From the NCBI GenBank assembly GCA_003512125.1, contig DOSQ01000204.1:1-8024 (forward strand): a stretch of DNA of 8,024 nucleotides, written 5' to 3'. A program made the position numbers and the translations under genes. This DNA comes from Acidaminococcaceae bacterium. Its GTDB lineage: Bacteria; Bacillota; Negativicutes; Acidaminococcales; Acidaminococcaceae. Under the pieces are notes generated by a model, which saw only the letters and a program-made list of their open reading frames with translations, was not told the origin of the DNA and searched no databases. This document shows positions 1 to 6,386 of this stretch, in pieces (position 1 is the first letter of the stretch; the number at the start of each line of letters is the position of its first letter).

Positions 1-7
1 AGGTTCC

Positions 8-27
8 GCCGTCAACCGACGGCTTTT
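8..27 (+). terminator. Short hairpin with T-run at left window edge
   Basis: GCCGTC (8-13), a 4-nt AACC loop and GACGGC (18-23) form a perfect 6-bp GC-rich stem, followed on the + strand by TTTT (24-27). The T-run lies on the + side, so it reads best as an intrinsic terminator for a rightward gene outside the window. It also sits directly after the stop codon of the leftward radical SAM gene (26-28) and could end that transcript too, although the minus-strand side after the stem (GGAACCT) has no T-run within the window. The short T-run and the window edge limit confidence. Confidence 0.45.
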
Positions 28-1834
28 ACATAATAGCATCCGATTCGATTCTTGTCAAGCACATTTCACCGTAATTTACCAAAACAAAAACAGATTTTTT
101 CTCCCCCGTCCATGGGTTGTACAAAAATTCTTCCAATGCGTACTTTTTATGTAAAGTCCGCCAGTTTTTAAACGAATAATCCGGCACATATTTACGTACC
201 AGTTTTTCATTACGCCAAAAAACAGTAGCTTTTTCGTAATTCATTGCCGTCCGCCATTTCAACCAGTCCGGCCTGAAATTTGGCAGATGCTGTAAAACAT
301 CCAGCCGCAGCAGTTCACGCACCGGGAACTGCAATGCCGTCTGCCTTTCTTCCACATATTTAAACAGCATCTCAGCGGTTTCCATGACGTTATGTCCCAA
401 ACCTGCCATTCCTTTTTGTCTGTACCATTCAGTCAGTTCCCTGTATAATACAAAAGCCGACCCGTTTCCCGCCTTTTCAGTCAGAAACGCCAGAGTAAAC
501 GGGAATCTCCCGCTGTTAGCCGTCAGTTCAAATACCTCTTCCAATATTTTGAGAAAACGCATCTCATTATAATTCATGTAATTTGTAGACAAAACTTCAT
601 ACGGGGGCCGGTCCATATAAACAAGACCATGCTGCCCCGAAATTTTCTCCATCACTGTGCCGGACAGCACCTTTAAAAATCCCAGCTGCAGCGCATGAGG
701 ATGCAGTCCGTATACGTCATCAAACGAACGCGCAAAGCTTTCCATGGTTTCCAACGGAAGGCCGGCTATCAGATCCATGTGAATATGTATGTTGTCATTT
801 TCCAGCAGAGCGGACACATTATCTTTTAACCGGTCCCAGTCATCTTTCCGGCCGATTATCCGCAGTACATCCGCGTCCGTACTCTGCACACCAATTTCCA
901 GTTGGAAACGGCCTTTCGGAACAGTCCGTAAAAATTCCACAGCCCTGGGACTGAGAATATCCGCCTTAATTTCAAAATGAAAGGTGGTTTTTGTATCTGC
1001 CTGCGCCAGGTACCTCATCATCGGAAGGTAATAGTTTTCATCCAGATTGTAGGTTCGGTCAACAAACTTCACAAGTGTGGCTCCTGCCTGCATAAACCGG
1101 TCCATGTCTGCCAACACCAACGGCAGGCTCCGGCGGCGTACCGAATGGGAAATTCCGGACAGACAGTAAGCACAATGGAAAGGGCAACCACGGGACGCTT
1201 CGTAATACACAATCTTATGCTGATCCACAACTTCATCTATATCCGGGTACGGAAATGGCAGCTTATCCAAATTTTCGATTACAAGCTGCCTGTCAGGAAC
1301 AAAAATTTTCCCGTTTTCATCCCGGCAGGCAATGCCGGACGGCACCAGGTTCTGCCACCGGCTGATATTGTTTCTTGCAACAGATTCCACATCGTTTCCT
1401 GCAGTTTTTTCCCGTTCAATCCGTGTAAGGTTCTGTAAAAACTCAGCTACCGCTTCTTCCCCTTCGCCGCATACTATAAAATCCGCAAACTGCGCTGTGT
1501 CAAAAATCTTTGCCGGTTGAAACATGACTTCCGGGCCGCCCAGCATCAAAAAGCATTCCGGGAGTACTTTCCGGAGCAGTTCTCCCAGTTCCAGAACAAA
1601 CTGCCGGTTCCAGATATGTACTTCCAGACCTAAAACGATTACTTCATGTTCTGCAATATTGCAGGCATCAATCATTTCTGTAATACGGGTCAAAACCGAA
1701 AGCAGCGGCTCATTGACAGCAGCCTCCAGCCTGTGGACAGCTATTTCCCGATCCCTGCAGTATTCCGTCACATAACGAATCCCCAGCGCTGTATGAATAT
1801 ATTTACTGTTTGTTCCAATAAAAAATGCCTGCAT
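26..1834 (-). CDS. B12-binding-type radical SAM protein with DUF4080-like C-terminus
   Basis: A 602-residue cytosolic iron-sulfur enzyme of the class B (cobalamin-binding-domain) radical SAM group; its substrate is unknown. Residues about 1-140 form a Rossmann-like cobalamin-binding-type domain that opens with the family signature NSKYIHTALGIRY (about 9-21) and contains LGGPEV near 98-103. The classical DxHxxG cobalamin-ligand motif is not seen, as in many members. The radical SAM core covers about 205-400, with the [4Fe-4S] cluster motif CPFHCAYC (C217, C221, C224) and EIGVQS near 313-318. The remainder, about 410-600, resembles DUF4080. ATG at 1834 is preferred over the in-frame codon at 1858: it has AAGGA six bases upstream, and the protein then begins directly at the conserved domain. 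The gene stands alone and is transcribed divergently from pepF. The family assignment is firm; no reaction can be named. It should not be called BchE or a methylthiotransferase on this evidence. Confidence 0.9.
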   Translation of the reverse strand: MQAFFIGTNSKYIHTALGIRYVTEYCRDREIAVHRLEAAVNEPLLSVLTRITEMIDACNIAEHEVIVLGLEVHIWNRQFVLELGELLRKVLPECFLMLGGPEVMFQPAKIFDTAQFADFIVCGEGEEAVAEFLQNLTRIEREKTAGNDVESVARNNISRWQNLVPSGIACRDENGKIFVPDRQLVIENLDKLPFPYPDIDEVVDQHKIVYYEASRGCPFHCAYCLSGISHSVRRRSLPLVLADMDRFMQAGATLVKFVDRTYNLDENYYLPMMRYLAQADTKTTFHFEIKADILSPRAVEFLRTVPKGRFQLEIGVQSTDADVLRIIGRKDDWDRLKDNVSALLENDNIHIHMDLIAGLPLETMESFARSFDDVYGLHPHALQLGFLKVLSGTVMEKISGQHGLVYMDRPPYEVLSTNYMNYNEMRFLKILEEVFELTANSGRFPFTLAFLTEKAGNGSAFVLYRELTEWYRQKGMAGLGHNVMETAEMLFKYVEERQTALQFPVRELLRLDVLQHLPNFRPDWLKWRTAMNYEKATVFWRNEKLVRKYVPDYSFKNWRTLHKKYALEEFLYNPWTGEKKSVFVLVNYGEMCLTRIESDAIM

Positions 1835-1840
1835 GATAAT

Positions 1841-1845
1841 TCCTT
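1841..1845 (-). promoter_or_regulatory. Ribosome binding site of the radical SAM gene (decides start)
   Basis: On the minus strand the sequence reads AAAAGGA, then ATTATC, then ATG (1834). The six-base spacing supports the internal ATG as start and argues against the upstream in-frame codon at 1858, which would add eight residues ahead of the conserved domain. Confidence 0.7.
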
Positions 1846-1858
1846 TTCCAAAAAGCAC

Positions 1859-1886
1859 TTCATTTCACGACCTATAGTGATATAAT
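1859..1886 (+). promoter_or_regulatory. Probable extended -10 promoter for pepF
   Basis: A perfect TATAAT (1881-1886) is preceded by TG one base upstream (1878-1879), giving the extended -10 form TGATATAAT. A weak -35-like TTCATT lies at 1859-1864 with a 16-base spacer. Extended -10 promoters tolerate a poor -35. Initiation would be near 1893, leaving a leader of about 38 nt before the ATG at 1931. Confidence 0.65.
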
Positions 1887-1910
1887 AGTAAAGAATTAAG
1901 TAAAATGCAA
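1882..1910 (-). promoter_or_regulatory. Probable sigma-A-type promoter for the radical SAM gene
   Basis: On the minus strand, TTGCAT (1910-1905) is followed after 17 bases by TATTAT (1887-1882). The -10 differs from consensus at one base and the -35 is weak. Transcription would begin near 1875, giving a leader of about 40 nt to the ATG at 1834. Its -10 occupies nearly the same base pairs as the -10 of the opposite pepF promoter. Confidence 0.5.
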
Positions 1911-1920
1911 TAAGATTTCG

Positions 1921-1926
1921 AGGAGG
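1921..1926 (+). promoter_or_regulatory. Ribosome binding site of pepF
   Basis: AGGAGG, complementary to the 3' end of 16S rRNA, stands four bases before the ATG at 1931. Full complementarity predicts strong translation and fixes the start, although the spacing is slightly short. Confidence 0.8.
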
Positions 1927-1930
1927 CATT

Positions 1931-3805
1931 ATGAATACACCATCTCACGGAAGCAATGTTAACAGAAAAGATATTCCTGCCATCTGCCAATGGAAGATCC
2001 AGGATATCTATGCTACACAGGAAAACTGGGAAAAAGCCTGTGCCGGCTTAAAAGAGCTGATTGAAGAACTGGAAACATGCAGGGGAAGCCTGAAAGATTC
2101 CAGAAAACTGTTACAGGCCTTGCAATTACGGGATCGCATGTCTCAGGAAATTGATAAAATATACGCCTACGCCCGCCTGCAGCAGGATGCGGACAACAGC
2201 GACGCAAACGCCCAGGCCCTTTCGGGAAAAGCGGAAGGGATTCTGGATTCTTTTTACAATGCAGTCTCCTTTATTGATTCTGAAGTCACTTCACTCTCAA
2301 AAGAACAAATGGAGATATTAAAAAGCGATCCCCTGTTTTCCGATTACAGTTTTTATCTGGAAGACCTGGAACGAATGAAGGAGCACGTACTGCCCGGGGA
2401 ACAGGAAGCAATCCTGGCACAAAGCCAGCTGGCTACAGGAACCGCCGCCACCGCATTCCGGGCTCTGGTATCTGCCGACATAGAATTTCCAACCATCAAA
2501 GACCATAATGGCCACGATGCAATTGTAAGCGAAGGCTGCTACATGCTGAACATGTCCAGTGGTGACCGCGTTTTACGTAAAAATTCATTTGCCGGTCTGA
2601 TGAACACTTATCATAATTACCGAAACACGCTGGCCGCAACACTGACCGGAGCCTGTCGCAGCCGTTACTTTTACGCGCGGGTCCGCGGCTATCACAATGC
2701 CATGGAGGCCAGTCTGGCAGAAGAAAACATCCCTGTCAGTCTGTACAACGGTCTGATAGATACCATACATGCCAATTTAAAGCCGCTGCACAAATATATT
2801 ACACTGAAAAAAGAAATGCTGGGTTATGATGAATTCCACCCGTACGATTTGTATGTCCCCTTATCTCAGGAAGGGGAAAAACGCTTTTCCTGCTCATTTT
2901 CTGAAGCCTGCGAAATCGTGAAAAATGCGCTGCAGCCGTTGGGTCAATCTTATATTGACGCATTACAGAAAGGTATGACGGAAGGATGGATTGATATATA
3001 TGAAAACAAGGGAAAACGGAGCGGCGCTTATTCCTGGGGCGTATACGGGGTCCATCCTTATGTTTTGTTAAACTTCCAACCCCGTTACAGCAGCGTTTCC
3101 ACGCTGGCCCATGAACTGGGCCACTCGCTTCACAGCTATTTCAGCAGCCAGGCACAGCCTTATGCAAAAAGCGAATACAGTATCTTTTGTGCTGAAGTGG
3201 CTTCAACAACCAATGAAAATCTTCTTTTGGAATATTCGCTTGCCAATGCAGACAGAACGCAGAAAATCTTTTTGCTGAACCAGTTCCTGGAAGCTGTACG
3301 TACCACCGTATACCGCCAGGTACAATTTGCAGAATTTGAAAAATACATTCATGATAAAATCACAGCAGGTGAATCCCTGCAGGCTGAAGAGCTGGAAAAC
3401 TATTGGCTGGAAAGTAACCGGATATATTATGGTCCTTCGCTGACCGTTGACAGAGAGTTAAGAAGCGAGTGGAGCCGTATCCCCCATTTCTATACTCCTT
3501 TTTATGTGTATAAATACGCTACCGGCTTCAGCGCCGCCACTTCCTTCAGCGAAGCGATCCTGAAAGAAACAGCCGGTAAAAATCCGGCAAAATCCCAAGC
3601 CGATAATAAATCCGATAACGTACCAAACTCCTGTCAAACTGATTCGGCAGTGAAAAAGTATCTGGATTTTTTACATGCAGGTGGCAGTGATTACAGCCTT
3701 AACATTTTAAAAACTGCAGGCGTAGATTTGAACACGCCGCAACCGGTACAGGTTACGTTAGATAAATTTGCAAGAAAGCTGGATGAATTGAAAGAACTGC
3801 TGTAG
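1931..3805 (+). CDS. pepF: Oligoendopeptidase F (M3B family zinc metallopeptidase)
   Basis: A 624-residue cytosolic zinc endopeptidase predicted to cut short peptides within their chain, serving peptide turnover or nutrition. The N-terminal helical part (about 1-200) matches the PepF/M3 layout. The catalytic part carries HELGH, with zinc ligands H394 and H398 and general base E395, then the third ligand E422 in FCAEVASTTNE. The late signature HFYTPFYVYKYATGF lies about 100 residues further on, and the C-terminus has the family-typical AGGSDY...LKTAGVDL. All catalytic residues are present, so it should be active. It has no signal peptide. It is slightly longer than the usual 600 or so residues because of a polar stretch near 549-572 (rich in Lys, Asn, Ser, Asp, Gln) between the conserved ILKE and AVKKYLDFL segments. 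It is monocistronic: its own promoter precedes it and a strong terminator follows. It could equally be called an M3 family oligoendopeptidase without the F designation. Confidence 0.96.
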   Translation: MNTPSHGSNVNRKDIPAICQWKIQDIYATQENWEKACAGLKELIEELETCRGSLKDSRKLLQALQLRDRMSQEIDKIYAYARLQQDADNSDANAQALSGKAEGILDSFYNAVSFIDSEVTSLSKEQMEILKSDPLFSDYSFYLEDLERMKEHVLPGEQEAILAQSQLATGTAATAFRALVSADIEFPTIKDHNGHDAIVSEGCYMLNMSSGDRVLRKNSFAGLMNTYHNYRNTLAATLTGACRSRYFYARVRGYHNAMEASLAEENIPVSLYNGLIDTIHANLKPLHKYITLKKEMLGYDEFHPYDLYVPLSQEGEKRFSCSFSEACEIVKNALQPLGQSYIDALQKGMTEGWIDIYENKGKRSGAYSWGVYGVHPYVLLNFQPRYSSVSTLAHELGHSLHSYFSSQAQPYAKSEYSIFCAEVASTTNENLLLEYSLANADRTQKIFLLNQFLEAVRTTVYRQVQFAEFEKYIHDKITAGESLQAEELENYWLESNRIYYGPSLTVDRELRSEWSRIPHFYTPFYVYKYATGFSAATSFSEAILKETAGKNPAKSQADNKSDNVPNSCQTDSAVKKYLDFLHAGGSDYSLNILKTAGVDLNTPQPVQVTLDKFARKLDELKELL

Positions 3806-3831
3806 CTGTAATCATTCAGGCAAAATCAAAA

Positions 3832-3900
3832 AGCGTCGAAGTATTTTCCTGCCCTTCTTTCTTGAGACAAGAAAGAAGGGCAGGAATAGCTTTCGGCGCT
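3832..3900. terminator. Long bidirectional terminator hairpin between converging genes
   Basis: The core is a perfect 19-bp inverted repeat (3846-3864 with 3868-3886) closed by the 3-nt loop AGA. An imperfect outer stem pairs AGCGTCGAAG (3832-3841) with CTTTCGGCGCT (3890-3900) around a small internal loop. On the minus strand the structure is followed by TTTTTGATTTTG, a good U-tract for ending the transcript of the dehydrogenase gene. On the plus strand the T-rich TTATTCTTATTCAGTTTTATT follows, serving pepF. It lies 26 nt after the pepF stop and about 54 nt after the dehydrogenase stop. The rest of 3806-3954 shows no gene. Confidence 0.9.
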
Positions 3901-3954
3901 TATTCTTATTCAGTTTTATTCAACGTGTTTTCTGAAACTGCTCCAATAGCGGCA

Positions 3955-5019
3955 TTATATCCGGCACATCATAGCGTAAAGCTCTTTGAACATATCCTCT
4001 TTCATCCGTTTTGGCATCATTTCCATATTATTTAAAACCGTATACCGTTCTTTGCGGACTTCCCGTGCAAACAGCCAAGCCCTGACAAACATTACCTCAG
4101 TAATTCCCCGGCGTTTTGGGTTAATATCAATGCCATAATCTTTTAAAAACTCCAACAACATCCTGTAATCGCGCTTCTGCAGCCATGCAGCACCAATCGT
4201 TCCGATTCCCACCGCAATCCCGTGGGGAAGCCCATGGTCAAATAATTCATCTAACGCATGACAGAACAGATGATCTGATCCGCTGCAGGGACGTGAGCTG
4301 CCTGCTATCTGCATGGCAAGGCCTCCTAACACCAGGGATTGGGCCAGCATTTTAACACCCTCCGGACTGGTAAAAGATTTAATATTGGAATACAACAACG
4401 CATTGAGTGCCCTTTCCGAAAGCATATACGCAAAGTCATTAGGCTGTCCGTGGTTAAATTTACAATCCAGTTCCCAGTCATAAAGAGCCGTATAATTGCT
4501 GATAATATCACCTACGCCTGCCTCCAATAATAAACGGGGCGACTTTAAAATAATATCCGTATCAATGAGAAGCCCGTCCGGTGTTTTCGACGTAAAAGAA
4601 TGCGTTCTGTTCCCCTTGGAAAATAGAACCGAAACGGGAGAACAAACACCATCATTGCTTAGAGCCGTGGGAATAGCAATATATGGCACATTGGCCACAA
4701 AAGCCGCGTACTTTGCCGTATCGAGAGCCGTGCCGCCGCCGAATCCGATAATCATCCGCACGCCTTCCATACTTATTTTTTTTGCAACGGATACTGCATA
4801 ATCATAAGAGCTGGTTTCTACGGTAACGACCTCATATTCTTCCAGCTGCGACAGCAGCACTGTCACTTTTTTCTCCAGTTTCTGCAAAAGACCTTCAGTA
4901 GTCAGAATCAGAACTTTTTTTCTGATAATATCCGGAAAATACAAATCGAGATTCTCTTTCAATTCTTTTAATACATCCGGCTTAACTTTCATAAATAAAG
5001 GAAGGTTAAATTCTCTCAT
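3955..5019 (-). CDS. sn-glycerol-1-phosphate dehydrogenase-like enzyme (AraM/EgsA, iron-ADH superfamily)
   Basis: A 354-residue cytosolic NAD(P)-dependent dehydrogenase predicted to interconvert dihydroxyacetone phosphate and sn-glycerol-1-phosphate. The N-terminal nucleotide-binding half has GFGGGTALDTAKY (about 92-104) and the family signature PTALSNDGVCSPVSVL (117-132). The metal-binding helical half has GVGDIISNYTALYDWEL (168-184), giving ligand D171. H250 in GSDH is a likely ligand, and H266 in PHGIAVGIGT the likely third (H262 is nearby). The paired SNDG...SP and GVGD..S..TA..DW motifs separate G1P dehydrogenases from plain glycerol dehydrogenases. ATG at 5019 is chosen because AGAGGA lies 10 bases upstream. 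It lies 86 nt after the glycosyltransferase gene in the same direction and probably shares its transcript, ending at the 3832-3900 hairpin. In Bacillus, AraM feeds PcrB-type heptaprenylglyceryl phosphate synthesis; no such partner is visible here. A related polyol-phosphate substrate remains possible. Confidence 0.83.
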   Translation of the reverse strand: MREFNLPLFMKVKPDVLKELKENLDLYFPDIIRKKVLILTTEGLLQKLEKKVTVLLSQLEEYEVVTVETSSYDYAVSVAKKISMEGVRMIIGFGGGTALDTAKYAAFVANVPYIAIPTALSNDGVCSPVSVLFSKGNRTHSFTSKTPDGLLIDTDIILKSPRLLLEAGVGDIISNYTALYDWELDCKFNHGQPNDFAYMLSERALNALLYSNIKSFTSPEGVKMLAQSLVLGGLAMQIAGSSRPCSGSDHLFCHALDELFDHGLPHGIAVGIGTIGAAWLQKRDYRMLLEFLKDYGIDINPKRRGITEVMFVRAWLFAREVRKERYTVLNNMEMMPKRMKEDMFKELYAMMCRI

Positions 5020-5029
5020 AGCGCGATAA

Positions 5030-5035
5030 TCCTCT
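5030..5035 (-). promoter_or_regulatory. Ribosome binding site of the G1P dehydrogenase gene
   Basis: AGAGGA on the minus strand is ten bases before the ATG at 5019. The only other early in-frame Met (residue 10) has no purine-rich site before it, so this site settles the start. Confidence 0.6.
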
Positions 5036-5105
5036 TTATCCTTAATATTGTATGTATTTCATTTTTTTAGCAGGCACAATTTTCATTTGCGTAAGATTAT
5101 TTCAT

Positions 5106-6386
5106 TCACATCAGAATATCTGCCGCAACCGGCAACAGGAAAGTGCTGACAATAATCAATATCATAAAAGCTGTAGCCACATGCAGCCAGGCAGCCAGCA
5201 TCCCATCCTTAAACATGAGCAACGAAACAGCCACAGCACCGCCCAGTATCAGGATAACGACACCCAGAACCATACTGCCAAAAGCCAGTTCCTGTACATG
5301 CCAAAAACCAATGATCAAAAGCGTTGCAGCCACAATATATGCCGCTACGCTGCTAAAAGCCCAACTTGTAAAGTGATTACGGTCCTCCCGGATCATCCGT
5401 TCCATATTCCAGCTGGTCAGCATAGCCAGGGCAGGAAATACAATAATCAACATACCGGACTGCTTAACAGAACACAAAGTAAAAACAACTATTGCAAGTA
5501 ACCACCATAAATTTAAAAATGTGTTTCTCTGCAAATCAATAGTCCTGCTTTCACATATTCCGTCTTTAATGGATTTCATCAATAATCCGGTCCAGGGAAA
5601 AATGCCTGCCAATATGATAAGAAAAGGATATCGCCATAGGAAAAAATTTTGGGGTGCCTCACCGATTCTTCCGATACAAAACAAGGATTCATAACTGAAA
5701 ACCGCTTTACAAAATTCCATACCATAAGTTTCATAAGCAAGATAGTACCAGGGAATAAAAAATACACAACTCAGCACAAGCCCCGGCAATACATGCATCC
5801 TGAGCACGCGGTGCATTTGCCCCGACATCAATAAGTAAATAAGCAAAATCCCGGTGGGAAAAAGCAACCCGGAAAATCCCATCGCCAGGACTGCCATTCC
5901 GCCAAAAACATACTGAAGCCAATATTTTTCACATAAAAAGCAAAGTAAGGTTCCGGTTACGAAAAACAAACAGGTTGTATCCGCAGCCGAAGCCTTACCA
6001 GAGTAAAAAAACAGCATATTGCTGCTTAAAATCAATCCTGCCCAAAAACCGATACGTTCATTCCATAATTTTGTTGAAGCGACATAAACCATCATTACCG
6101 TCAAAATACCCATTATAGCTGCTGGGAAACGCATGGCAAACAGATTGTCGCCAAAAGCGGAAACCGAACCTGCCAGAATCCAGTAATACAGAGGAGGCAT
6201 GTTCAGAAGGTATTCGTTATGAAGGCGCGGCACCAGATAATCACGGAACTGCAGCATCTCTTTTGCGGTTTCCGCAAAAATCTGCTCATCAGTGTAAAAG
6301 AAAGGAAGAGCAGCATTGGCAAATAAAGCCGCAAATGCAGAAAGAAGCAGCAAAACGATAAACACATTCCGGGAAATATGTTTCAT
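5106..6386 (-). CDS. ArnT/GT39-like membrane glycosyltransferase, short form
   Basis: A 426-residue polytopic inner-membrane protein with roughly 11-12 hydrophobic segments, resembling the ArnT/PMT group of GT-C glycosyltransferases. These move a sugar from a polyprenyl-phosphate donor to a lipid, glycan or protein at the outer membrane face. After the first membrane segment (about 7-27) comes YTDEQIFAETAKEML, with the D33-E34 pair typical of the first external loop, then DYLVPRLHNEYL and MPPLYYWI (63-70). D136 in SAADTTCLF matches the second conserved loop aspartate. Full-length ArnT-like proteins have about 500-550 residues; this one ends after the last membrane helix and lacks the soluble C-terminal domain. 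The usual E-K before P in the ArnT motif is N62-M63 here. Its ATG overlaps the TGA of the flippase-like gene (ATGA, 6383-6386), indicating translational coupling. Acceptor and sugar cannot be read from sequence; lipid A, a cell-wall polymer or a glycolipid are options. Confidence 0.8.
   Translation of the reverse strand: MKHISRNVFIVLLLLSAFAALFANAALPFFYTDEQIFAETAKEMLQFRDYLVPRLHNEYLLNMPPLYYWILAGSVSAFGDNLFAMRFPAAIMGILTVMMVYVASTKLWNERIGFWAGLILSSNMLFFYSGKASAADTTCLFFVTGTLLCFLCEKYWLQYVFGGMAVLAMGFSGLLFPTGILLIYLLMSGQMHRVLRMHVLPGLVLSCVFFIPWYYLAYETYGMEFCKAVFSYESLFCIGRIGEAPQNFFLWRYPFLIILAGIFPWTGLLMKSIKDGICESRTIDLQRNTFLNLWWLLAIVVFTLCSVKQSGMLIIVFPALAMLTSWNMERMIREDRNHFTSWAFSSVAAYIVAATLLIIGFWHVQELAFGSMVLGVVILILGGAVAVSLLMFKDGMLAAWLHVATAFMILIIVSTFLLPVAADILM

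Noticed and set aside
977..1438. 153-codon + strand open frame inside the radical SAM gene
   Set aside because: It lies antisense to a strongly supported conserved gene, has no domain-like pattern and no ribosome binding site that I can see.
1835..1858. In-frame upstream start adding eight residues to the radical SAM protein
   Set aside because: The well-spaced AAGGA serves the ATG at 1834, and the conserved domain begins right there.
5047..5052. TACAAT on the minus strand upstream of the dehydrogenase gene as a possible separate promoter
   Set aside because: No acceptable -35 at 16-18 bases (TTGTGC is 20 bases away), so it is too weak to annotate; read-through from the glycosyltransferase gene is simpler.
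5052..5501. 149-codon + strand open frame across the glycosyltransferase 3' end
   Set aside because: His/Gln/Asn/Ser-rich composition typical of the complement of a membrane-protein gene; no recognisable family.
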